A stretch of 64,000 nucleotides of DNA from Acorus gramineus (taxonomy: Eukaryota; Streptophyta; Magnoliopsida; Acorales; Acoraceae): contig CM060852.1 of NCBI GenBank assembly GCA_030737835.1, forward strand, positions 21,561,868 to 21,625,867. Direction: 5' to 3'. The first letter of the stretch is position 1, and the number at the start of each line of letters is the position of its first letter. Positions 12,701-23,160 of the stretch are shown in pieces. A program made the translations under genes and the position numbers. The notes under the pieces were generated by a model. The model was not told where the DNA came from. It was given only the letters and a program-made list of their open reading frames with translations, and did not search any database.

Positions 12701-13813
12701 TTATAAATTAGTTTTAGCATATATAATATTAAAAATAATATTAAAGATATGAAAAAAAATGGAGGAAACGGTTGGAGTGCACCCCCTCCAAAAAGCAAGC
12801 TTCTCCAAATACAAGGGTCATCCACCTCCATATTTGGAGGATTGGGTTAGAGATGCTCTAACCCCCCATTTGGATCACGGGTTAAGGGAGTATAAGGGGG
12901 GTCTAAGGGTGGTATAAGAATGGATAGGAAAAATGGCTGTTTATTTGCAAAGTATAACTTGGTATTACTAAGTCAGTTTAACTGAATATAAGATAGTATA
13001 ACAATTATAAGTAACCCCTAAGATAAGCTATACTCAGTTTATCTATTCCCACAGATAAGTGGGGCCCACCTACAAATATAAAAAAAAATCTCATCACATC
13101 AAATCACCTATCAACACCTCCTATACATTAATAGAATCCACATGTCAAATCAATTTTTTACACATTATTTATATTATTTAACTCACTATAAGCTAGCAAC
13201 TTTGTACACCCATTAGAATCCAGGTTCTTGTATCAAAATATTCAAATACCATACACTACCATCTTAAAACAATGCATAGTATCCTCCTGAGATGGCTTCC
13301 CCACAACCAAGACCTATAAGTTGGCATAATTTTTTCTACAATTTTTTTTTTCTTTCTACAATTTTTTTATAGTAGATTATCTTCATATCATCTGCATGTG
13401 GGCACGTCCCTCGTTTTTTAAGAGCATCACTTTCATTCAACTAACAATTAACCTAACTGATTCAACAAGGAGTTGAACATTATTATTTGGATAGGGTTGT
13501 TGCAGCATTTTCATTGTTTTCTCAACGGTACAAAAATTATAATGAATGGAATAGACACTTTTGTTTTCTCATCTGCATAGTTTTTTGTTTTTTATTTTTC
13601 TTCTTCTTCTTCTCTTTTTCTTTTTCTTCTTTCTTCTTTCTTCACTTCCCTGTTTATTTTGGTTGATAATTCTACAAGAAGGTCCCATACTAATAAAAAA
13701 ATATTTGCTTGCATATGTGGATGCTACCAAAGCCTTGCACTAGTTCCTTGTATTTGCACATGAATATGGGCTTTCAATTTTCAAAACAATGGATGCATTT
13801 ATGTGTTGGAAAA
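9776..13813. other. Gene-free AT-rich stretch
   Basis: No supportable gene. Visible items are a perfect 9-bp-stem hairpin at about 10470-10495 (CGGATTTGA, loop, TCAAATCCG), part of a diverged repeat at 10430-10690, and MITE-like ends such as TTAGAGATGCTCTAAC near 12850 with a CCCCATTTGGATCACGGG start just behind it. The frames at 11715-11909 and 12213-12431 match nothing recognised and show no splice or codon signal. Confidence 0.5.
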
Positions 13814-14056
13814 TGTTACTCGTAGGCCGTGTCTAGCCTCAAATACAGTCCACACCTTTTTTTTTTTCTTTTAAAACATTATACATCATCTAACATGTGT
13901 ATCTTTATAAAGATAGAGTGTATACTCTAATAAATTATATATGAACTAATTAATTATAGAGTTATGTAAAAAAATCGTAACGATGTATATACCATTTACA
14001 ATGAGTATAGATGATTAATGAGGTATATGAGACTGTGAATGAGCTGACTATAACAG
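13814..14056. repeat. Member of a GTTAC-ended MITE-like family
   Basis: Left end TGTTACTCGTAGGCCGTGTC and then CCTCAAATACAGTCCACACC; right end GAGACTGTGAATGAGCTGAC then TATAACA. Inverted similarity between the ends and an interior with CATCTAACATGTG and TTAATGAGGTATATGAGACT match the other copies in this window (15425, 16824, 52825, 58791). This is one of the more diverged copies. Confidence 0.45.
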
Positions 14057-15424
14057 TTCTCTTGTGTTTTAAGTATTCATATACTTAAATATGTCTATAC
14101 TTCCTCTTCTTTCAGTCTTTTTGTTCCCTTGGTTTCTAGTTATTCATGTTAATGAATTTTACATGCCTGATGGAACTATGTGTTCATTGATCTTTGTTAC
14201 ATGAAACGTTCCTTGTTAATGGTAGTTTTTATCTACAAAGAGAACGTATGCTCCTTTGTTCTTGTCAAGCTTAATTGGTATGATTGTTAGGATCAATATT
14301 CTTTCCTAGCTACAATCCCTCTTGCATGTTTTGAATTTCTTTTCACGAAGGTATACACTTATTTGATGAAGTCAATACAATTATAAAAAAATAAAGGGTG
14401 AATTACCCAAATACCTTAGTCAACTACCTATTATTCTTGTGTCCCCACCTTTTTAAAAAAAATGGATGTACCCTACCGCAGACACCCAATTTTTTTTTTT
14501 ACCCTCCTTCATTTAATTCCTCCAGCCCCACAAAATTGCATTTTCTCCCCTATAACTGTATATATGTTTTTTGTAACTTACAGAACACAAAATATAATTT
14601 CTGTTAATATTATTTGTAAATACATTATTATGTCATGTAACAATAGTAACTTGCAAAACACTAGATAAACATACATTAATGCATATCATTAATGTATGCG
14701 TGGTTCTTATAATGTCATAAAGTACACACTTGTTGATGTTTGATTTATTTGGGTGTTTGACTGATTGGTGCATCTCTAATATAGTGTGGATTGCGCTCTC
14801 TTCCTAGTGAAGTATGCTTGCTAATTTGAAGGTGTAACAATGGATTCAATTTCAGTCCAAAGGACATGAAGAGGACCCGAGAGAAAACAACAACTCAGTT
14901 CATTAGAGTAGGAAAAGAACATCGGAATTCAAACATTCGATGAATTCAAATGCTTTGATGTGTTTATTGTGATAAAATATTTTTAAATGTTATGCAATTA
15001 TCGTATGTTTCTCTAGTGTTTTGCAAATTATCATTTTTACATGACATGCATAATAATGTACTTACAGATAATATTTATAGAAATTATATTTTGTGTTTTG
15101 CAAGTTACATAAAACATATATACACTTACAGATGAAAACTACGATGTTATGAGGCTAGGGAATATTAAAGGGAGGAGGGTAAAAAACATGAGCAGACCCA
15201 AGAAGGAGCTAGTGGCGGCGGGGCCCGCCCCCACTGGATTTGAAAGAAAAAGAAATACAATGACAATACAATCAACACATTTGGAAGGAAATTGTAGAGA
15301 ACAAAGACAATTATGTACCTAGTAAAAGGTTAAGGGTTTTAATCTTTTAGATAGTTGAGATAATTGAGGATCAAAAAAATAAAATGAACGATATGATATC
15401 AAGTAATTTTATTGTGTTGGATAA
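14057..15424. other. Gene-free AT-rich stretch
   Basis: No gene was recognised. The open frames at 14398-14668 are short, overlapping and AT-rich. A further partial relative of the GTTAC-ended repeat family may lie near 14830-15130, where TTTTGCAAGTTACATAAA resembles the inverted form of a segment near 14570-14590. Confidence 0.4.
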
Positions 15425-15682
15425 TGTAACGTACATCTCCTTTTCAGTCCTAATTCAAGTTTACATATGTTTTAAATTTTTTAAAAATAGTATACATCAT
15501 CTAATGAGATACATACCTTTATGAAAAATGAAACATATGCCCCAATGAATTGCATTGATGCATTTATAAAAAATGTAAAGTTTTTATCGATGCATATACC
15601 TCATTAATGTAAGTATGTGCTTCGATGATTTTCTATTAATTTATATGAGACTGGATTAGGGCTAAAAAAAATGCGTGTAACA
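15425..15682. repeat. Member of a GTTAC-ended MITE-like family
   Basis: Left end TGTAACGTACATCTCC, then TTTTCAGTCCTAATTC. Right end GAGACTGGATTAGGGCTA and then GCGTGTAACA, the inverted form of the left end. The interior has CATCTAATGAGATACATACC, shared with other family members. No coding sequence and no convincing target duplication. Confidence 0.6.
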
Positions 15683-16823
15683 TATTTTTGTTAGGATTAT
15701 GTATCGATCCGGTGCATCACATCGGATGACCATGATGAAACCATATTAGGTTAGGCACCTAATAAGTAGAATATTATTTAAGATTTGATCTTAATTAATA
15801 TTTAAAGTGAATCTTCTAAAATAAGAAACAATATTTATTTGTTAATTAGAAGAGTGAATATCTCCTAATTAATGGGAACAATATTTGTTTGTTAATTGGG
15901 AGATTACTTGGGGATGAAGTTATTTATCTCTATAATATCTTCTAGGGTTTCATGACAAGATAGGCAGACATTATACAATGTAGAGATCCTAAGGGAAGGT
16001 TGAGATGTTCTAAGAGAGGGTAACTCCATGAGAGAGTTTGTGAGTCTCTTAATGTATCTCAACTATCAAACTGGATTCTCTGTTTTTTGTCCCGTGGATG
16101 TAGACCTAGACCGAACCACGTATATCTTGTATTCTTCGCGTGATGTGATGTTTCGTTCTTGTGTTCGATCTCAGGTTTATTGTTGGCTTCCGCGATGGCC
16201 TTCTCAACAATTGTGTTATTAAAATTTTATAACTCTATTACACATTATCTTTTTCCGCTCTAATTCTAGTCACATCTGTTTCGTTAGCATCATATGCTAA
16301 CACTATTAGGTACGTGTCTCTTTAAAAATGTTTCATATTTTTTAAAAACATATACCTCATTAGATGAAGTATAACATGTAAACTGTAATTGGGATTAGAA
16401 AAAAGATCGTACATAACATTATCATTTATGTTTAATTATAAGTGATAGCCATCACTAGTAAAAATTCATTGGTCCACCATTGGTAAAAAGAGTGTTTGCT
16501 ACAGAGGTACATAAATATTTTTGAAAAGATGAGGACACACGAATAATGGAGGGGCAATTAACCCAAAAATAGATTATTTGTTCAAATGAATTGAATACAT
16601 ACTTTTTGCATTTAAATTCCTGATAGTATATATTAGGTTGGATAATAAAATTGGGAAGCCAAAAGGACCGCAGGAATTACTGTTATACAAATTTCAACCA
16701 CTCAAAAACATTCTTTAATCTTGCTGGTTCTACAAGCTTGGAGTGTCCTTCCCCATGTTGCATAGGTTGAGAGAACTAGTTAAGAAATGTAACCAACACT
16801 GATATACAAGAAAATAAAAGCGT
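15683..16823. other. Gene-free AT-rich stretch
   Basis: No supportable gene. The 64-residue frame at 16028-16222 has no recognisable homology. A 42-bp motif around 15830-15900 (TTTGTTAATTAG/GGAGA with AATGGGAACAATATTTG) is partly repeated. Nothing else stands out. Confidence 0.4.
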
Positions 16824-17076
16824 TGTTACGCACAGCCTCAATTTCAGTCTCATATATGTCAATAAAATATTACTAAAACATATACTTAAATTAATAAGGT
16901 ATATATTTTGATATAAATTTTTCGTGTTTTCTATAAATACATTCAAACAATTCATTGAAATATATATTTCATTTTTTATAAAAACATGTAGTTCGTTATA
17001 TGAGGTATATTACATTTAAAATATTTAAAACACGTGTAAATTAGAATTAAGATTGAAAAAACAGTTGCACGTAACA
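16824..17076. repeat. Member of a GTTAC-ended MITE-like family
   Basis: Left end TGTTACGCACAGCCTCAATT, then TCAGTCTCATATA. Right end TTAGAATTAAGATTGAAAAA then GCACGTAACA, which pairs with the left end when inverted. The interior has TATATGAGGTATATTACA. About 250 bp, non-coding. Confidence 0.6.
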
Positions 17077-17639
17077 TATCCTAAATAAAAACATGAACTT
17101 GAATTTAAGATGGTCTTGCCTGGAATGAAGAAATAAAGTATGAGTGCATTTGGTCCATGGTTCATCAGAGACCCAGAATTTTTAATTGTCCCTATTCAGT
17201 CCCTTGATATAATTCAGGTACAGTAATGTAGTAGGATGAAAAGTTATGTTTGAAAAGGACATTGTTACACAGAGTCTTTATTTCAATGATATATGTACTT
17301 TATTAGATAAACAAGGATTTTTTTTTCATAAGTTAATGTATATAATTCAATGAAATTGTTGGCCTGATACACTCAATCTATTTTGCTATGTTTTGCTGCA
17401 TCGCTGACAGAATAAAAGTGGTACCCCTAGCCCCGTATACACTGCGATGTTACAATATATAATGCGCTATCGTGGTGAATGAAAATTAAATTTCTTTTTA
17501 TTTTTATTTTTTAAAAATACAGTTGTGCATCGTCTCAACGTATACTTTACTTTTTATAATAGAATGTACTTCAATAAACAAGTGTATTTTAAAAAAAAAT
17601 CAATGAGGGCAACAAATGGAGCTGCATATAGGGTTTAAC

Positions 17640-17865
17640 ATATAATTTTTGTTTTTTTTTTTATTATTTGAATGGTAGACAAAACGCCTTAATATTAAGG
17701 GATGAGAGCCCAAATCAAAATAACAAAGCAAGACAAACAAAAACAAGAAAAACCTCATAGGACTTGGTAGAAGATACATCTACAGGCCACAGGCTAAACG
17801 CCCCTACATAAAGAAATATATTGCACCAACAAAGTTCATAGCAAAAACATATATTTAAGCCTTAC
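17640..17865 (-). mobile_element. Probable LINE 3' tail fragment
   Basis: Read on the minus strand this ends TAAGGCGTTTTGTCTACCAT, then CAAATAATAAAAAAAAAAA, the look of a LINE 3' untranslated region with poly(A). A GGGGCGTTTAGCCTGTGG segment lies further 5'. No reverse transcriptase remains. It abuts the last adenosine kinase exon, so it may mark where that gene fragment was cut off. The class is an inference from style alone. Confidence 0.35.
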
Positions 17866-18229
17866 AGTAGAACCAGCAAGTTTAGAGTTTTCCTTCATCT
17901 CCTCCCCATGCTTGTCCTTTCCAATACATCCCATATTACTAGTTGCACCAGGTGCTTCAAACATCCACTACAAATTAAAGGACAAGTAATATAATTCCAA
18001 AAGGCACAAAAAATAAATTGAAATAGAAATTTAAAAGGTAATAATCATACCTGAGCCACCCTGATTGAATTTTGCGTTGCGCCTAAAGATAGAGAAAATG
18101 CAGCATTCAAATTTTAAGCCCATACTTCTAATATATCCAGATGATTTTCAATCTTCAAGAATTTAAACAATCATCAACTCACCTCCAGCAATGTATTCCA
18201 CACTATATTTTGTAGACATTTCATCATAC
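17866..18229 (-). pseudogene. Adenosine kinase gene fragment, three internal exons
   Basis: Three small exons read on the minus strand: 18229-18183 (YDEMSTKYSVEYIAG), 18082-18051 (GATQNSIRVAQ) and 17967-17866 (from WMFEAPGATSNMGCIG to NSKLAGST). Borders are AG/GT and phases agree (1, 0, 0). Joined, they give about 60 residues without stops that match the N-terminal third of plant adenosine kinase, including the GATQNS and IGKDK segments of this PfkB-family enzyme, which phosphorylates adenosine in the cytosol. No N-terminal exon (start, LGMGNPLLD-type segment) and none of the downstream exons with the catalytic region were found. It is therefore a DNA-level fragment that keeps its introns, not a working gene. 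It lies in a cluster with two other gene fragments on the same strand. Confidence 0.85.
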
Positions 18230-19386
18230 CTAAGAAGTAAGAACCCACAAATAATCCTAATCAATGCATTATGGCATAAAACTCAATTCAGAAGTATATG
18301 TTCCAGAAACACAGTGCATGTAATGTATCTTTTCTGTCTATGGCGGAATCAAGAAATCAAAGTATCAAATCCATATCTAAATCCAGTCTCCGTTCCACGT
18401 ATTTAAAAATACCCTGAAGGATTCCAGACTTTACGTTTGTGCCTATTTTCCCATCTATGGAAGAAGAATAATTACAAACATATTGTTTAAAGTAACTAAC
18501 AGGCAAATGCAGATACTAACATTTACATTGATGAAATTAAAGTTTTGTTTCTACCCATAACTTTGCATTTTGTCTTTTTTTTTTTTTTACTTTTATGAGT
18601 CATAAGGGAATGCAAGGCGTGTGAAGCCAAGCAACAATTGTCCAGTGTTGCGTGACATGAGTATAAAAAAATGATCTTTTGATTTAACACATTGCATATA
18701 TATCCTTGTGGGTTCTTGTCGTCGTATCCTACTCGTTCTTCATTATTAATTTCCCAAAACAGAAGCGAATTAATCCAATGCAATTATATATACTTAAATT
18801 TAAACCGACCGCCAGCGTTACAGAGTTGTCCTAAGAACGATTGGATTATAATTGAATGGTTGATTTAAACAAAGATAAAGCTATGGTTGCCGAAGGAGTG
18901 GATAGAATAGTTTTAACTTTAAATAAATTGACTGATGACCTTTCATTCCTTCATCTTCAAGGAGTATCTTAAGAACCAATGAATAAAAAGATACAGATAG
19001 GAATGAAATAAAGATAAATTCACAACCAAATAATTCTGCATGTTCTGTTTTGAGATAACCTTTCATGTATTAAGTAAATGTTCACAGTCATTTTTGTAGT
19101 TACTTTTGCATTCCGAACACGTTCTTAAATTTTCTCTCATAGAGTATATACCTATTAGAGATTTCATTCATATACTAGTTAAGACTATAGGAGTGACTGA
19201 GTGTGCCCTATATTTAGTGTTCAAAAAGTATATTTGTGTAGAGAGAGGACTGAATACCTAGTTTTGCTTCACCTGCTGATCCACTTTGAACATTGTTTGT
19301 AGTACCATCTAATCCTTCACTAGCCATCACATTAGCACAGGTCGATGCCCCCGTCTGAATTTGCTGCACCGTCTGAGACCCATAAG
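18230..19386. other. Gene-free stretch between gene fragments; one unidentified exon-like piece
   Basis: AT-rich with no recognised gene. On the minus strand a frame at about 19400-19255 (QTVQQIQTGASTCANVMASE and following) looks exon-like, with a possible GT donor after GEAKLG near 19258. It could be a further fragment of the bHLH gene or of a fourth gene; it was not identified. Confidence 0.4.
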
Positions 19387-19892
19387 GGTATAAATTCATC
19401 AGCTGCAAACCAATATAAGCACCCTCAAAAGAACCCAAAGCGAGGGAGGGAACGAAGATAGAACTCGAACCTGATGTCCCATCCAAAATATCTGATAGAC
19501 CAAGGGAAAAAAATCTCACTATTGTGGTGATCAAACTTGAAAAAATCTCACTACTGTGCATGATTAGTACCTGAACTTGCCATTGGAGTGACTTGAGATA
19601 TTCAATAGCCTCGTCTAACATTAATTATTGCACCAGAGGGTATAAATTCATCAGCTGTAAAACCATAACCAATATAAGCACCCTCAAAAGAACCCAAAGC
19701 GAGGGAGGGAACGAAAATGCAGCTCAAACCTGATGTCCCATCCAAAATATCTAATAGACCAACGGGAAAAAGTATCACAATTGTAGTGATCAAACTTGAA
19801 AACGTATATCTGAGAACTATTTTGCATGATTAGTACCTAAACTTGCAATTGGAGTAACTTGAGATATCCGATAGCCTCATCTAACATTAATG
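19387..19892. repeat. Tandem duplication of about 250 bp inside the bHLH fragment
   Basis: Unit 1 (about 19387-19624) and unit 2 (about 19640-19892) both run from TATAAATTCATCAGCTG through CACCCTCAAAAGAACCCAAA and CTGATGTCCCATCCAAAATA to the bHLH helix exon ending CTCGTCTAACATTAAT or CTCATCTAACATTAAT. TTGCACCAGAGG occurs both between the units and after unit 2, marking the duplication boundary. Unit 2 has extra sequence before its helix exon and a stop at that exon's end; unit 1 does not. Confidence 0.8.
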
Positions 19893-20232
19893 CTTTGTCT
19901 GACTGAAGTCAAATTGAAATTATTGCACCAGAGGTTATATGGGTATTAATTCAGTTTAGACTAACAACAGTGGGAAAAAGAACATAGTATAACACAAGCT
20001 TTGTTCCAGTGGGGTGCCTTCATCTTTTCATTAATTATGTCCCTTCATCTCTGAATTAAGGTAGAGATAGACATACTGTAAATCCATGATCAATAAAGAC
20101 AAGTAAAGTAGATTAATTATAGCTTATAAGCCTACCCTTTCTGAGAGATTATGAGCTTCCGCAGCATGACTTCTTCGGGCAGATGTTGAACGCTGAGGAT
20201 GCTTGCTTGCCTCAACCAATTCATACTCACCC
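19571..20232 (-). pseudogene. PIF-type bHLH transcription factor fragment, broken
   Basis: The pieces match the bHLH domain of phytochrome-interacting-factor-like proteins. Exon a (20232-20136) encodes EASKHPQRSTSARRSHAAEA and HNLSER, the DNA-binding basic region. Exon b (about 20050-19998) should continue the basic region and helix 1, but has an in-frame TGA in its second codon and has lost about five codons before HWNK. Exon c (19902-19837) encodes SDKALMLDEAIGYL, helix 2, and ends in a TAG. A second copy of exon c (19624-19571) reads MLDEAIEYLKSLQWQVQ without the stop. The N-terminal phytochrome-binding part is absent. Introns with GT-AG borders are kept, so this is a DNA-level copy, not a retrocopy. 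It cannot make a working bHLH. Confidence 0.85.
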
Positions 20233-22372
20233 TCCCACAAATTTCAGATATACCCCTTTCAATAAACAAACCAAAGACATTGGAGACTTTTATCGATTAT
20301 AAAGATTTTCTAAAGCTGGCGGTTTTCAGGCAAGAAAAATCAAATTCTCTTATCATATACATCACATATGATTTGCTACAAAAATAAGTTGTCGCCCACT
20401 GAGACAAAGTTTTATATTTCAGTAACGGGAAATGATTCACAAGCCCCAACTTATAGGCCCCAAGTAAGCCCCATATGGATAATACCTATTTTACCATTTT
20501 TGTGGTTTTTTTTTATTCGGGTAACTGTTCTCATAATCAAGGAGACAGTTATAATTACTCATTTTCACCTATATAGTTAGAGTAATGACGGTGACAATAA
20601 ATCATTTCCATTTATAATTCCGCTTTCTTTTTTTTTGTTTTTAGATTCATTCCAATTAAATTATTTATACATCCATAATCAATAATTCATTTCTTTTTTA
20701 AAACACAATTATTGATTTTAAAAATACCTAGTAGAAGATCGAATTTTTTTTTTTTAAGATCCATCAACCACTGATTTGATTTGAACGATTTTTATTATCG
20801 TTTTAATGTCTGTCGATTCAGGTGTGTCTTTTTTATTTGTTTGGTTATGCAATTGAGGCCTAATCATCTGATTTTACATATATTTTTTTTTTAGAATGGT
20901 ATTTGATGTTAAATTATTGTTTATTGACATGTTCTTTTCTTTTTAAATAATCTAAAACAAATCACTTTCATTCGTTTAAACATTTTGACGTGGAGTGAAG
21001 TTCATATTAATAGCTATGTGTGTAACATTCGTAAGCCAATTACATGTTAAACTATTTTGATCATATTATGCAATATTTTAAAAAGTTAGTTTCATTTATA
21101 AATGTAACTGACTTTTACAATATAAGTCAGTACTTATAACTAATGCTAAAGTTAGTTACATTCACAAATGTAACTGATCTTTTTTGTGAACAATTGATCG
21201 ATTGGGCTATCGTTTTCAATATTTGTTGATTTAGGTGTGACATTTGTTATTGTTTATTTTTGCATTTGTTACAACTTTTTTTTTTCAATTTGGTGTTTGA
21301 TATTAAATCTAGAAGTCTTTGATTTGGCTATTGTTTATAATTTTTTCTTTGAATCTGGCGTTTGATGTTAAATTTATTTTTTGGAGGATTTATAGAGTTT
21401 TGATGTTGTATTGACGTGTGGTCATGTAACATTTTAAACTAATTTGAACATTTATGTAATATATTTTATAAGTCAATTACATTTTTGAAATGTAATTAGT
21501 GTTTATATGTCTTATATAATAAAAGTCAGTTACATTCACAAATGTAACTAAACTTTTTATGCAATAAGTTAGAATCACAAAATGTAACTAAGTCGGAAAA
21601 AATAGAGTCCGGAGGAGGACTGGAAAGATAGCCAAACCACATCTCATATGATAGAGGGCGGCGAGAGGAATCCAGGGGTAGTGACGCCAGTCGTCGGAGA
21701 TGAATAGGTCGGTCGGAATGATTTTTTTAAGTGACGAATGTCTATAAAAATACTTGTTAGATATTTTTGGGATGCGTTTCAAGAGGAGAAAACAGTAATG
21801 GAAAAAAAGGGTTATGGTGTGATTCAAATAGGGGTAGTTTTGTATTTTTCTTTTTTATACTTTTGTAGAAGTCAACTAAGAAACCAATAATATATTGACA
21901 CCTAATAAGGCTTGTGATTGAGACCTAAATAATGGGACGTATATAGCAAGACTCTTCAGTAACGGCTAAATCTTTCTAATGAGCATAGCTGCAATTCACT
22001 TTACTTGCTATATTTTCTACCAACAGCACTGCTCATCTGCGACATGAATGTGACCTAGCATCTGCTCCTATTCAAAGATTAGATCCTCAGAGAAAAAAAA
22101 AATAGATCTATATATATATATTGATTCTGCCGGTGATACACAAAACCATGAAGAGTGTTTTGTTGAACAGTTGATCTATCTTTGCTTGACTTAAATCCAA
22201 ATCATCAGATCCAAAACAAACCCTAAAATTTGAGAGCAAACCCCGAAAAACCTCATATCAAAAACACAAACCCTAAAATTCAAGATCAAAACCTAAAACT
22301 CGAGATCAAACCCTAAAAAACCTCAAATAAAAAACAAAATCAAAGAAGACGGAGAGAGTGAGGTGTAATCAC
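20233..22372. other. Gene-free AT-rich stretch with small hairpins and telobox-like motifs
   Basis: No gene was recognised. Between 21080 and 21560 the palindrome-like motif TTACATTCACAAATGTAACT and its variants occur about four times. Between 22220 and 22320 AAACCCTAAA occurs three times, with similar AAACCTAAAA motifs. Such teloboxes are common around the first exon and intron of plant ribosomal protein genes, which fits the adjacent uS2 fragment. Confidence 0.5.
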
Positions 22373-22476
22373 CGTCGGTTCTCCTCTTAAAGACGTAGCA
22401 CTCCATCTGGAAGTCGCAGATCAGCATCATCTAGATGTCGAACTCCTTCTGGGAGAGAACATTTTCGCCCGCCATG
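22373..22476 (-). pseudogene. 40S ribosomal protein SA (uS2) exon-1 fragment
   Basis: Read from ATG at 22476, the frame gives MAGENVLSQKEFDI, a TAG stop, then MMLICDFQMECYVFKRRTDG ending at an intact GT donor (22372). This matches the start of plant 40S ribosomal protein SA, with SQKE-DIQMM and CDFQMERYVFKR-DG, except that the Gln codon is now TAG and about eight codons between MM and CDFQM are missing. The 5' leader TTTATACAGAGAGAAACCCT is ribosomal-protein-like. Downstream exons are not present on the minus strand. It is a promoter plus first-exon fragment, non-functional, and shares strand with the bHLH and adenosine kinase fragments. Confidence 0.8.
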
Positions 22477-22783
22477 CCTTCGATTTTGTCCTTTTAGGGT
22501 TTCTCTCTGTATAAAATGAGATGAACAGAAGAGAATGTCCTTCTATGCTTGAGAGGCGGGTTATCAAAAAAGATGACCCAAATTACTTATAATTTTGTCA
22601 CAACAAGTATCTTTAACTACGAAATTTAATTTCTTGTAGCTAATAACCCAATTTATTATAATAACATAATTTATTCTGAGACAAATAATTATTTCAATAT
22701 ATATAATAAATAAGTTATTTTTATGTAATTTTTTTGTGTTTTTAGTTATTTTCATTAAAAAATGTAATAATAAAGATTTTATT

Positions 22784-23160
22784 GTTACGTTGATCATGGA
22801 TATACTAGTGGAGAACTAGAGATAGGGTGGAATAACGCAATTTTAGAAAGAACCTAGAATACCAATATCAGTTTATTCTTAGTTATTAGGTGTAACTAAC
22901 TATACCCACTTATTCTTTTCATAAAAGTAGGTTATTGGGCTTATTCACCTCTATTCCACTTGATTCCTCACCTATTTCACTATCCAAATAGGGGTTTATT
23001 ATCCTATTTGGATTGAAGAATGAAGATTGAGTAAGCTGAGGTAGGGGTGAATAAGCCCAAAACATGTTCGGATAAAAAAAATAGATTGATATAGCAATAC
23101 CACAATATGTGAGAATATATAAGATGATATTAGTATTCCAGGTACCCCTATAATTGTGTT
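22784..23160 (+). repeat. 377-bp direct repeat, left copy (MITE-like inside)
   Basis: It starts GTTACGTTGATCATGGATAT and ends CCCCTATAATTGTGTT, and returns nearly unchanged at 26520-26896. Inside, AACGCAATT and AGAATACCAATATCA near the left and TGATATTAGTATTCCAGG and AATTGTGTT at the right are inverted relatives, so most of the repeat is probably a MITE with long imperfect terminal inverted repeats. The centre holds a perfect 11-bp hairpin, ATCCAAATAGG with CCTATTTGGAT. Confidence 0.85.

Noticed and set aside
17866-18229. A functional adenosine kinase gene
   Set aside because: Only three internal exons are present. No N-terminal exon and no catalytic region were found on either side, and a LINE-like tail abuts the last exon.
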